From Allokutzneria sp. NRRL B-24872 (GTDB taxonomy: Bacteria > Actinomycetota > Actinomycetes > Mycobacteriales > Pseudonocardiaceae): 64,000 bases of DNA. The stretch is taken from positions 1 to 64,000 of the forward strand of contig NZ_MUMH01000103.1 of assembly GCF_002155965.1 (NCBI RefSeq), in the 5' to 3' direction. A program made the translations under genes and the position numbers. The notes below the pieces were generated by a model. That model was not told the origin of the DNA. It saw nothing but the letters and a program-made list of their open reading frames with translations, and ran no database searches. Shown here in pieces: positions 11,125-18,515 of this stretch (position 1 is the first letter of the stretch; every line of letters starts with the position of its first letter).

Positions 11125-11913
11125 TCACCCGGGTTGGCAGGTGGGGCAGTGGTAGGTGCTGCGCTGCTGGACGCCGGTGCCTTGCACGGTGCGGCGGACG
11201 GGGGTGCCGCAGCGGCGGCAGGGGCGGCCTCCGCGTTCGTAGACCCAGTGCTGGCGACCGCGCGCCAGTTCGCCCGTGGTGGACTGCTCGGGGCGGAGTG
11301 CGTTGCGCAGCAACAGCTTGCGGGCCAACGCCACCGCGCGTGGAGTGTCCACAGTGGACACGGGGGCGAACGGGGAGACGCCGAGCAGGAAGCAGACCTC
11401 GGCCTTGTAGAGGTTGCCTACGCCCGCCAGCACGCGCTGGTCGAGCAGGGCCAGGCCGAGTTCGCGGGAGGGATCGGCGGCGAGCCTGCGTGCGGCCTCG
11501 GCCTCGTGCGCGGAGCTCCACGCGGGGTCGAGCAGGTCGGGGCCGAGGTGGCTGACTAGGCGGGATTCCTCAGCTGTGGCAAGGAGTTCCATGTCGTGCA
11601 GGCGGAAACCCACTGCGATGCGCCGCTCCGTGGAGAGGATCGCGCGCACCTGGTGGCCAGGCCCGCGCCACCGCTCGCCGGGCGCGTAGAGGTGCCACGA
11701 ACCGTCCATCCGGAAGTGCGTGTGCAAGCTCCACGCATCGTCGAAGCGGAAGAACAGGTGCTTGCCGACGGGGCGCACTTCGAGCACGACACGTCCCGCG
11801 AGGTCCACTGTGGACAGTCGTGGATGACGCAGTTCTCCGCGCTGCAACCGTTGCCCGGCAAGGGCGTCGTTGAGCCGCTTGCCCGCGAGGAAGACCGTGT
11901 CCCCTTCCGGCAT
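11125..11913 (-). CDS. Fpg/Nei-family DNA glycosylase/AP lyase (Nei2-like)
   Basis: 262 residues beginning MPEGDTV. After Met removal, Pro2 would be the catalytic nucleophile with Glu3, as in endonuclease VIII enzymes. A helix-two-turn-helix is visible (DQRVLAGVGNLYKAEVCFLL) and a C-terminal zinc finger CRRC...CPTC. It excises oxidised pyrimidines. The MPEGDT start, as opposed to MPELPE, separates it from mutM at 53.5 kb. Two copies of the TCCAC(A/T)GTGGA palindrome lie inside this gene (11348 and 11804), each encoding Ser-Thr-Val-Asp. The next gene upstream (LysE) ends 7 nt away and is co-directional. Confidence 0.9.
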   Translation of the reverse strand: MPEGDTVFLAGKRLNDALAGQRLQRGELRHPRLSTVDLAGRVVLEVRPVGKHLFFRFDDAWSLHTHFRMDGSWHLYAPGERWRGPGHQVRAILSTERRIAVGFRLHDMELLATAEESRLVSHLGPDLLDPAWSSAHEAEAARRLAADPSRELGLALLDQRVLAGVGNLYKAEVCFLLGVSPFAPVSTVDTPRAVALARKLLLRNALRPEQSTTGELARGRQHWVYERGGRPCRRCGTPVRRTVQGTGVQQRSTYHCPTCQPG

Positions 11914-11920
11914 CGAAGCG

Positions 11921-12550
11921 TCAGTGGTTCTCGAAGGCCAGCTTCACGCCGAGCCCGACCAGCACGGTCGCGGTGACCCGGTCGAGCCAGCGCCGCACGC
12001 GTTCGCGGGCGAGCAGTCGCTTTGCGCGGGTGGCCAGCCACACGACACCGAACAGCCACAGCAGGCCGGAGCCCGCGTGCGTCAGGATCAGCAGCGCGGC
12101 CCAGCCGGTGGTGTCACCGGTGGCGGGGAGGAACTGCGGCAGCAGGCTCAGGTAGAACACGCCGACCTTGGGGTTGAGCAGGTTGCTCAGCAGCCCGGCG
12201 CGCACCGAACCCCACGCACTCGTCGCAGCACTGGTGACCTCTGCGGAGGAGGCGGCTGCGGGACGGCGGGACTTCCACAGCGCGGACGCGCCGAGCCAGA
12301 TCAGGTAGCCCGCACCCGCGTAGCGCAGCACGTCGTAGGCGAGCTGGGACGCGGTCAGCAGGGCGGTGATGCCCAGCACGCTCGCCGCTCCCCACGTCAG
12401 GCTGCCGAGGGAGACACCGACCGAAGCGGCCATCCCGCCGCGCCGCCCGCCGGTCACCACGTGCCGCAGCACGAGCATCGTGTCCAGCCCCGGCGTGATG
12501 ATCACGAGCAGCGCCGTTGCCAGGTAGGTGAGGAACGCCGTGGTGCTCAC
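11921..12550 (-). CDS. LysE/RhtB-family amino-acid exporter
   Basis: 209 residues from GTG 12550. About six hydrophobic segments are present, with the family motif near the N-terminus (TALLVIITPGLDTMLVLRHV, equivalent to the GPxxxxV region) and NLLNPKVGVFYLSLLPQFLP in the second half. LysE/RhtB proteins export lysine, arginine, threonine, homoserine and related compounds; the substrate here is unknown. The start codon overlaps the stop of the ParA-like gene (GTGA), so the two are translationally coupled; this GTG is chosen over more distal starts that would run into parA. Confidence 0.87.
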   Translation of the reverse strand: MSTTAFLTYLATALLVIITPGLDTMLVLRHVVTGGRRGGMAASVGVSLGSLTWGAASVLGITALLTASQLAYDVLRYAGAGYLIWLGASALWKSRRPAAASSAEVTSAATSAWGSVRAGLLSNLLNPKVGVFYLSLLPQFLPATGDTTGWAALLILTHAGSGLLWLFGVVWLATRAKRLLARERVRRWLDRVTATVLVGLGVKLAFENH

Positions 12551-13380
12551 ACTTCCGCCTCCAAGTCCTCCAGGTCCTGCTCCTTGCGGCGGCCCCGGGC
12601 GGAGCGCAGCACGCGCGCCAGCAGCAGGTTGAACGCCAGCGCCACCTCGCGCGCCCCTGGGGTACCCCACTGGTGGATGGGTGTGCACGCGCCTTGGGCC
12701 TGTTGCACCGCGAGGCGGTCGGGCAGCGAGACGGGCATCACCAGCGGGCCGAAGATGTCGCGCAGCTCGTTGATCCGGAACTGGTGCTCGTGCGAGCGCG
12801 GGCGCACCCGGTTGACCACCACGCCCAGCGGCTGGAGCTCGGGGTTGCTGTTCGCCCGCTCGTCCTGCACCGCCTCGAAGGCGCGCTGCACCCCGGAGAC
12901 GGCGAAGATCGTCGGCTCGGTGACCAGCAGCGCGCGGTCGGCCGCGACCAGCGCGGAGCGGGTCAGCCTGCCCAGCGACGGCGGGCAGTCCAGCAGCACC
13001 ACCTGGTAGGGCAGCTCGTCCTCGGCCAGCACGCCGTTGACCTTGGCCAACGCGTCGGAGAGCCGGTGCAGCTGCTTCACGCCGGGGTCGTGGTCGTTGT
13101 GCGCTTCCCCGTCCTCGGTGCCGACGAGGACGTCGATCTCCTCACCCCAGCCGCTCGGCGCGATGGCGGCGCGCAGTGTCGAGCGGGTCGGGTTCTCCAG
13201 GACGTCGTAGAGGCTGGCCTCGGTCTCCTCCGGCTCAAGCGCCGATGTGGCGTTGCACTGGGGGTCGAGATCGACCACCAGGGTGCGGACTCCGCGTCGC
13301 AGGGCCGCCGAAGCCAGGCCCAGCACCACGGTCGTCTTGCCAACACCACCCTTGAGGCTCAGCACTGCCACCGTATGCAC
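12547..13380 (-). CDS. Orphan ParA/Soj-like ATPase
   Basis: 277 residues. The deviant Walker A motif KGGVGKTT (from Lys10) with signature lysine, a Walker A' region VDLDPQCNATSAL, and VVLLDCPPSLG define the ParA/MinD superfamily. No parB-like gene or parS site is adjacent, so this is not the chromosomal parABS locus. Instead it is coupled to a LysE exporter and divergent from a methyltransferase. Homologous orphan ParA proteins in actinobacteria have no firmly assigned cargo. The C-terminal tail is basic then acidic (RSARGRRKEQDLEDLEAEV). Confidence 0.85.
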   Translation of the reverse strand: MHTVAVLSLKGGVGKTTVVLGLASAALRRGVRTLVVDLDPQCNATSALEPEETEASLYDVLENPTRSTLRAAIAPSGWGEEIDVLVGTEDGEAHNDHDPGVKQLHRLSDALAKVNGVLAEDELPYQVVLLDCPPSLGRLTRSALVAADRALLVTEPTIFAVSGVQRAFEAVQDERANSNPELQPLGVVVNRVRPRSHEHQFRINELRDIFGPLVMPVSLPDRLAVQQAQGACTPIHQWGTPGAREVALAFNLLLARVLRSARGRRKEQDLEDLEAEV

Positions 13381-13437
13381 GCGTGAAGCCTACGGCCTGA
13401 CACAACCGCGCGGAGTGCTCGATTAGGCTTTCCGGTC

Positions 13438-14172
13438 ATGCGACCTGACGCAGTGCACCGCGTGCTGGACGCCGAGCTCCAGGCCGCGCGGCAGCGCAGG
13501 GGCGCGGCACCCGAGGTCCTCGACGTCGGCGGGGGCAGCGGTGTCTGGGCCGTTCCGCTGGCCGAGCGGGGCTGCCGGGTGACGGTGATCGAGCCGAGCC
13601 CGAACGCGCTGGCCACGCTGCACCGCAGGGCCAAGGACGCCGGTGTCGCGGACCTCGTGATCGGGGTCCAGGGCGATACCGAGACCATGGCCACACTGGG
13701 CGAGCTGGCCCCGGTGGGCGGCGCTGACGTGGTGCTCGCGCACGGGGTGCTGGAGGTCGTCGACGACGTCCAGCTCGCCGTCGCCGCGATGACCGAGGCC
13801 CTGCGCCCCGGCGGCGTGGTGTCGGTCCTGGTCGCCAACCGCTACGCCGCGGTGCTGGGCAGGGCGCTCGCTGGACGGGTGGCCGACGCGCGGCGCCTGC
13901 TCGACGATCCCAACGGCAGGGTCGGCGCGGCCGATCCGCTGCTGCGGCGCTTCGACCTCGACGGACTTGAGGAACTGCTCACCGGTGGTGGGCTGAGGGT
14001 TGAGGTCTTGCAGGGGCACGGAGTGCTCAGCGACCTGGTGCCGGGCGCGGTCCTGGAGGCCACTCCGGGCGCCACCGAAGCCCTCGCCGAGCTGGAGCTG
14101 GCCGCCGCCGCGCGGTCGCCGCTGCGCGATCTGGCCACCCGCCTGCACGCGCTGGCCCGCCGCCCCGCCTGA
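13438..14172 (+). CDS. Class I SAM-dependent methyltransferase
   Basis: 244 residues. The SAM-binding motif I VLDVGGGSGVWAVPLAERG and acidic motif II VTVIEPSPNAL are clear, with a post-motif LRPGGVVSVLVANRY typical of UbiE/COQ5-like methyltransferases. The second half (about residues 140-200) probably forms the substrate lid. The substrate is unknown. It starts 57 nt from the divergent ParA gene and ends 4 nt before the convergent PucR gene, so transcription must terminate inside the neighbour or overlap it. Confidence 0.82.
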   Translation: MRPDAVHRVLDAELQAARQRRGAAPEVLDVGGGSGVWAVPLAERGCRVTVIEPSPNALATLHRRAKDAGVADLVIGVQGDTETMATLGELAPVGGADVVLAHGVLEVVDDVQLAVAAMTEALRPGGVVSVLVANRYAAVLGRALAGRVADARRLLDDPNGRVGAADPLLRRFDLDGLEELLTGGGLRVEVLQGHGVLSDLVPGAVLEATPGATEALAELELAAAARSPLRDLATRLHALARRPA

Positions 14173-14176
14173 ACCC

Positions 14177-15331
14177 TCAGCCGAGCCGGAGCGCCTGGAG
14201 CGCCACGAACAGCTCGGCGGAGTGCCGGGGATCGCTGAACGAACGGCCGGTCAGCTGCTCGACGCGCTGCATGCGGTAGCGAACGGTGTTGCGGTGGCAG
14301 TACAACGCCTTGGCGGTCTCGGTCGTCGAGCCGCCGTGCTCGTACCACCGCCACGCCGTGTCGAGCAGCACCACACGGTCCTGCTCTGGTAGCTCCCGCA
14401 GCGGGCCGAGCAGGCGGTCGGCCAGGTCGCGCGCGATGTCGGCGGCGCCCGCTATCAGGGTGGCGACGGGCTGGACACCGTGGTGGCGGACCTCGTCGCG
14501 GCCCGCTTCGATGCCCGCGGCGGTCAGCCGGGCCAGGCGCACCGCTGCGAACGTCTCGTCGATTCGTTCATAGCCGGGGCTCACGCCGACCCGGCCGCCG
14601 CTGAGCGCCTGGTCGAGGCCGTGCGGGTCGAGCTTCGGCAGCGACAGCACACCGATCCGGTCCTCATCGGTGTGCCGCCAGACGGAGTGCACGCCCAGCT
14701 CGCGGAGCCGCCGTTCGGAGCGGTCGAGCTCGTTCTCGGGATCGGCCACCACCACGTGGAAGCGGCCGACGCGGGGCAGCGCCAAGCCCTCCGCGGCGTC
14801 GGCCAGGCGCCCGGGGTCGGTGGTCCCGGTGATCAGCACGTGCAGCAGCGCCGCGCGCTCTTGGTCGGAGCGCCGCGCCCGCTCCGCCACTGTGCGGCGG
14901 TAGGACTCCTGGAACGCCTCCGAATAGCGGTCCAGACCGAGCCACAGCTCGTCGGCGTGGTCGAGCAGTGCCGCCCGCGCGTGCTCGCCGATGCGGTCGG
15001 CCTCCGCGCGCAGCTTCGACCAGATGTACTGCGTGCCGATGCGGTAGCCGTGCAGCACGGCGGGCAACGGGATGCCCTGGAGCGCGCGCTCGCGGCCGTT
15101 GTCGGCGGGCACGCTCAGGTCGAGCTGTTCGGCCGTCCCGAGCTGACCCAGGATCTCGGTCAGGTGCACAACGCAGGTGCGCAACAGGTCGGCGCGGGAG
15201 AGCGTGACGGCCGCGGAGATCTCCGACTCGGCGGCCCAGACCAGATCGCACAGCTCCTCGGCGAGCTCCGGCACCTTCGGCAGCAGTGACGTGCTGATCC
15301 GCGCCAACGTCCGCCGACCTGGCTCACTCAT
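14177..15331 (-). CDS. PucR/CdaR-type transcriptional regulator
   Basis: 384 residues from ATG 15331; a GTG at 15349 is an alternative. The N-terminal helical region ([18 protein letters not shown]) resembles the sensor half of actinobacterial PucR proteins. A GGDEF-like middle region follows ([13 protein letters not shown]...[13 protein letters not shown]). The C-terminus carries the PucR helix-turn-helix ([20 protein letters not shown]). It faces away from the Cys-rich peptide and the 2-hydroxyacid oxidoreductase pair, so divergent regulation of those genes is plausible. The ligand is unknown. Confidence 0.87.
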   Translation of the reverse strand: MSEPGRRTLARISTSLLPKVPELAEELCDLVWAAESEISAAVTLSRADLLRTCVVHLTEILGQLGTAEQLDLSVPADNGRERALQGIPLPAVLHGYRIGTQYIWSKLRAEADRIGEHARAALLDHADELWLGLDRYSEAFQESYRRTVAERARRSDQERAALLHVLITGTTDPGRLADAAEGLALPRVGRFHVVVADPENELDRSERRLRELGVHSVWRHTDEDRIGVLSLPKLDPHGLDQALSGGRVGVSPGYERIDETFAAVRLARLTAAGIEAGRDEVRHHGVQPVATLIAGAADIARDLADRLLGPLRELPEQDRVVLLDTAWRWYEHGGSTTETAKALYCHRNTVRYRMQRVEQLTGRSFSDPRHSAELFVALQALRLG

Positions 15332-15436
15332 GCGCGCGACCCTAGCCACACCGGTGACGTCCTTCCCTCGACCGGAGGAAAACCGCTGTTGGCGCGCCTG
15401 CCCGGGGCTAGCTTCGCCGCTGAGGAGGCGATGACG

Positions 15437-15619
15437 ATGAAGTTGATGGCGAAATCAGTGCTGTGCGCTCTCGTCCTGGTGGCGGCGGGGGTGTCCCCGG
15501 CGTCGGCCGAACCGAGGTGCGCCCAGCCCGCCGAGCGCGCGGGCGTGTGCAACCAGGTGTGCGGCAAGGTCTGCAAGCTCCCCGGCGTCTGCGACGCGCT
15601 CTGCGCGGTCATGTGCTGA
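15437..15619 (+). CDS. Small secreted cysteine-rich peptide
   Basis: 60-residue preprotein of unknown function. A Sec signal peptide (residues 1-24, ending SPASA) is followed by a mature peptide of about 36 residues with seven cysteines in a repetitive pattern: RC, VC, VC, VC, VC, LC, MC. ATG 15437 is preferred because AGGAGG (15423-15428) lies 8 nt upstream; ATG 15431 is too close to it. The odd number of cysteines suggests either a dimer or a free or modified thiol. It lies between a divergent PucR regulator and a lactate-monooxygenase-like gene 84 nt downstream. It is too short for family assignment. Confidence 0.7.
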   Translation: MKLMAKSVLCALVLVAAGVSPASAEPRCAQPAERAGVCNQVCGKVCKLPGVCDALCAVMC

Positions 15620-15703
15620 TTGTGCACGTGCACAACGAGAGCACCACGAACGTGAGGCCCGGGAACGTGGACACCGGCGGCTCCGCCCGCGAAGACTGAG
15701 CGG

Positions 15704-16870
15704 GTGGCTGCTCAGTTCGGGACCTACCAGTCCGAGATCTACCTCCAGGGCCTCGCGGGCGCGGTGCCCCCGTTCACCACCGACCCGACGGCGTTGGAGG
15801 CCAGCGCGCGCGAGGTGCTCGAACCGGGGCCATTCGGCTACGTCGCAGGTGGGGCGGGGGCCGGGGCGACCATGCGGGCCAACCGCGATGCGTTCGACCG
15901 CTGGCGGATCGTGCCGAGGATGCTCGCCGACGCCACCGACCGCGATCTGCGCGCGACGGTGCTCGGGACGGAGCTGGCCGCGCCGGTGCTGCTCGCGCCG
16001 ATCGGCGTGCAGTCGATCGTGCACGAGGACGGTGAGCTGGCCACGGCCGCCGCCGCTGCCGAGCTGGGCATGCCGATCGTGCTCTCGACCGCCTCGTCCT
16101 ACTCGATCGAAGAGGTCGCCGAGGCCAGTGGGGACGGCGAGCGCTGGTACCAGCTGTACTGGCCCAACGACGACGACGTCACCGTCAGCATCCTGGAGCG
16201 CGCCAAGCGCAGCGGCTTCACAGCGCTGGTGGTCACGCTCGACACGTGGACGCTCGCGTGGCGCCCGCAGGACCTCGACCAGTCCTACCTGCCGTTCATC
16301 CGGGGCGTCGGCACCGCGATCCCGTTCTCCGACCCCGCGTTCCGCGCGCTGCTCGCGCAGAGCCCCGAGGAGGACCGGAACTCGGCGGTGTTGCGCTGGG
16401 TGCAGATGTTCACCGGCGTCGACAAGAGCTGGGACCGGCTCGCGTTCCTGCGCGAGCACTGGGACGGCCCGATCGTGCTGAAGGGCGTGCTGCACCCCGA
16501 CGACGCGCGGCTGGCCGTCGACGCGGGCATGGACGGGATCGTCGTGTCCAACCACGGCGGGCGGCAGGTCGACGGAGCCGTCGCCGCGCTCGACGCGCTG
16601 CCCGCGATCGCGGAGGCCGTCGGCGACCGCGTGGACGTGCTCTTCGACTCCGGGGTGCGCACCGGCGCGGACGTGATCAAGGCGATCTCGTTGGGCGCCA
16701 AGGCCGTTCTCCTCGGCCGCCCCTGGGTCTACGGGCTCGCGCACGGTGGTCGCGAGGGCGTGCGGCACGTGCTGCGCAGCGTGCTCGCCGACCTCGACCT
16801 GACGCTCGGCCTGTCCGGAAACCGCTCGCTCGCCGATCTCGGTCGGCACACCCTGATGGAGAAGCCGTGA
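15704..16870 (+). CDS. FMN-dependent L-2-hydroxyacid oxidoreductase (lactate 2-monooxygenase type)
   Basis: 388 residues with the FMN-dependent alpha-hydroxyacid dehydrogenase TIM barrel. Features are the N-terminal GPFGYVAGGAGAG, the YQLYWP active-site strand, the lysine strand PIVLKGVLHPDDA, and the catalytic signature VSNHGGRQVDG with the base His and substrate-binding Arg. The overall layout is closest to lactate 2-monooxygenase (lactate to acetate plus CO2). Glycolate or mandelate analogues are possible substrates. The stop overlaps the GTG of a D-2-hydroxyacid dehydrogenase, so an L- and a D-specific enzyme are made together. Confidence 0.87.
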   Translation: MAAQFGTYQSEIYLQGLAGAVPPFTTDPTALEASAREVLEPGPFGYVAGGAGAGATMRANRDAFDRWRIVPRMLADATDRDLRATVLGTELAAPVLLAPIGVQSIVHEDGELATAAAAAELGMPIVLSTASSYSIEEVAEASGDGERWYQLYWPNDDDVTVSILERAKRSGFTALVVTLDTWTLAWRPQDLDQSYLPFIRGVGTAIPFSDPAFRALLAQSPEEDRNSAVLRWVQMFTGVDKSWDRLAFLREHWDGPIVLKGVLHPDDARLAVDAGMDGIVVSNHGGRQVDGAVAALDALPAIAEAVGDRVDVLFDSGVRTGADVIKAISLGAKAVLLGRPWVYGLAHGGREGVRHVLRSVLADLDLTLGLSGNRSLADLGRHTLMEKP

Positions 16871-17835
16871 AGGTGCTCGTCGTCCTGCCCCCGCACGTCG
16901 GCGGGATCAAGCTCGGAGGCCTGTTCGCGGGTGCGCTCGGGCCGGACTTCGAAGTCACGCCGGTGGAGGACGCGGTGGCCGACGAGGCGGCGCTGCGCGA
17001 GGCCGAGGTGGTCGTCACCGCGCTCGCCCCGATCACCGCCGAGCACCTGGCGGTCGCGGAGAAGCTGCGGGTGGTGCAGTGCGCCAGCCACGGTTTCGAC
17101 TACGTGGACACCGAGGCAGCGGCGGCGCGGGGCGTGCGGGTGTGCAACATCGGCTCGACCTCGGCGGAGGCCCAGGACGTTGCCGAGCAGACGATGACGC
17201 TGATGTTGGCGCTGGCCAAGCAGCTGATCCCCGGGCACGAGGCGCTGCGCGAGGGCGACTGGGCGCTGCCGCGGCTCCAGTTCAGCATCACCGAGCTGTT
17301 CGGCAAGACGCTGGGCGTCGTCGGCTTCGGCGCCATCGGCAGGCAGCTGGCCAAGCGCGCGCGTGCCTTCGACATGCGGATCGTGGTCAACACCAGGACG
17401 CCCGTGCCGGTGGAGGTGCTGCGGGAGTTCGGGGTCGCGGCGCGGATGGAGCTGGACGAGCTGGTGGCGGAGTCGGACTACGTCTCGCTCCACCTGCCGC
17501 TGACCGAGGCGAGCCGGAACCTGATCGACGAGCGCCGGCTGGGGCTGATGAAGCCGACGGCGATCCTGGTCAACACCTCGCGCGGGGCGTTGGTGGACCA
17601 GGACGCGCTGGCCCGGGCGCTGACCGACGGGCGGCTGGCCGGTGCGGGACTGGACGTCTTCGACCCGGAGCCGCCGCCCGCCGACCTGCCGCTGCTGCGC
17701 GCGCCGAACGTGGCGCTGTCCCCGCACGCCGGTGGCGTCACCCGGGAGTCGATGCTGCGGATCGCCCAGGCGGCGCTGGAGAACGTTCGCCGCTACGCCT
17801 CCGGCGCGGACCCGGCGGACGTGGTCGCGGGCTGA
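16867..17835 (+). CDS. D-isomer-specific 2-hydroxyacid dehydrogenase
   Basis: 322 residues from GTG 16867, overlapping the preceding stop by 4 nt. The NAD(P) Rossmann motif GVVGFGAIGRQLAKRA, the TSRGALVD strand with the catalytic Arg, DVFDPEPPP with Glu, and SPHAGGVTRES with the catalytic His are all in the family order. Substrates in this family include D-lactate, glyoxylate/hydroxypyruvate and D-3-phosphoglycerate; nothing here picks one. Coupling to an L-2-hydroxyacid oxidoreductase suggests shared 2-oxoacid chemistry. The unit is followed by palindromic sequence at 17865-17880. Confidence 0.87.
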   Translation: MKVLVVLPPHVGGIKLGGLFAGALGPDFEVTPVEDAVADEAALREAEVVVTALAPITAEHLAVAEKLRVVQCASHGFDYVDTEAAAARGVRVCNIGSTSAEAQDVAEQTMTLMLALAKQLIPGHEALREGDWALPRLQFSITELFGKTLGVVGFGAIGRQLAKRARAFDMRIVVNTRTPVPVEVLREFGVAARMELDELVAESDYVSLHLPLTEASRNLIDERRLGLMKPTAILVNTSRGALVDQDALARALTDGRLAGAGLDVFDPEPPPADLPLLRAPNVALSPHAGGVTRESMLRIAQAALENVRRYASGADPADVVAG

Positions 17836-17864
17836 GCGCGAGCCGGTTCCCTGTGACCGCGAAC

Positions 17865-17880
17865 ACTCTCGCGCGAGAGT
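17865..17880. terminator. Palindrome after the 2-hydroxyacid operon
   Basis: Perfect 16-bp palindrome ACTCTCGCGCGAGAGT, flanked further out by GCGAGCC (17838-17844) and GGCTCGC (17882-17888), which can extend the stem. No T-tract follows, so it is a hairpin terminator candidate only by position, 30 nt after the stop. Confidence 0.45.
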
Positions 17881-18047
17881 GGGCTCGCCTGCGGCGCTTG
17901 ATCTCCGCTTAGTGGGGAATGACAGAACTTTCTATGCAACGGGCTTTCTTTCCTGTTCAGATATTGCCGTTATCCCGTGAGTTCTCATAGATTCTGCTCG
18001 CACTTTCCCTAGCCGCCATGTGTGCGACGGCGTTCCCTGGAGAAAAC

Positions 18048-18473
18048 GTGACGCAGAATCATGTTCCAACGGAGCTCGACTACACCTACGACCACGGCTG
18101 GATCGCTTACGAGAGCTGGCCGGTGACGGTCGGCATCACCCCGATCGCCACGGCCTTCCTGGGCTGCGTGGAGCGCGTGCAACTGCCTCGCCCCGGCAGC
18201 TACGTGACCGCGGGCCTGTCCTGCGGCGAGTTCGAGTCCCGCCAGCTCTCCCGGCCGCTGTACGCGCCGGTCAGCGGGGAGGTCGTCGAGGTCAACACCG
18301 ATGTCCTGCTCAACCCGTGGCTGGTCGGCCGCGACCCCTACCAGGCCGGCTGGCTGTTCAAGGTCCGGCTGACCGAGTGGCCCGAGCACGCGCTCTCCCC
18401 GGCCGAGTACGGCCAGCTCACCGAGGCCGAGCCGGAGTACGACCGCGGGCCGGTTGTCGGACTCCCGCAGTAG
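18048..18473 (+). CDS. Glycine cleavage H-protein-like, lacking the lipoyl lysine
   Basis: 141 residues from GTG 18048 (GGAG 5 nt upstream); ATG 18018 is a longer alternative. The fold signature of GcvH is strong: DHGWIAY, VTVGITPIATAFLG, then PLYAPVSGEVVEVN and NPWLVGRDPYQAGWLFKV. Where true H proteins have ESVKAASDLYAPVSG, this one has ESRQLSRPLYAPVSG, so the lysine that carries lipoate is Gln66. It therefore should not work as a normal aminomethyl carrier. No gcvT or gcvP is nearby. The upstream 200 nt are noticeably AT-richer than the surroundings. Confidence 0.85.
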   Translation: MTQNHVPTELDYTYDHGWIAYESWPVTVGITPIATAFLGCVERVQLPRPGSYVTAGLSCGEFESRQLSRPLYAPVSGEVVEVNTDVLLNPWLVGRDPYQAGWLFKVRLTEWPEHALSPAEYGQLTEAEPEYDRGPVVGLPQ

Positions 18474-18476
18474 TCT

Positions 18477-18507
18477 CGCTCTCGCCTGGTCAGCCAGGGA
18501 GAGAGCG
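18477..18507. terminator. Hairpin between the H-like gene and dinB
   Basis: CGCTCTC (18477-18483) pairs with GAGAGCG (18501-18507), then after a small internal loop CCTGG (18485-18489) pairs with CCAGG (18494-18498) around a TCAG tetraloop. It starts 4 nt after the H-like stop and ends 8 nt before the dinB start, so it could terminate the first gene or modulate dinB translation. Confidence 0.5.
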
Positions 18508-18515
18508 GGTGGGGG

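Noticed and set aside
12547..13380. Chromosomal parAB partition locus
   Set aside because: No parB, no parS-like palindrome, and the gene is coupled to a LysE exporter.
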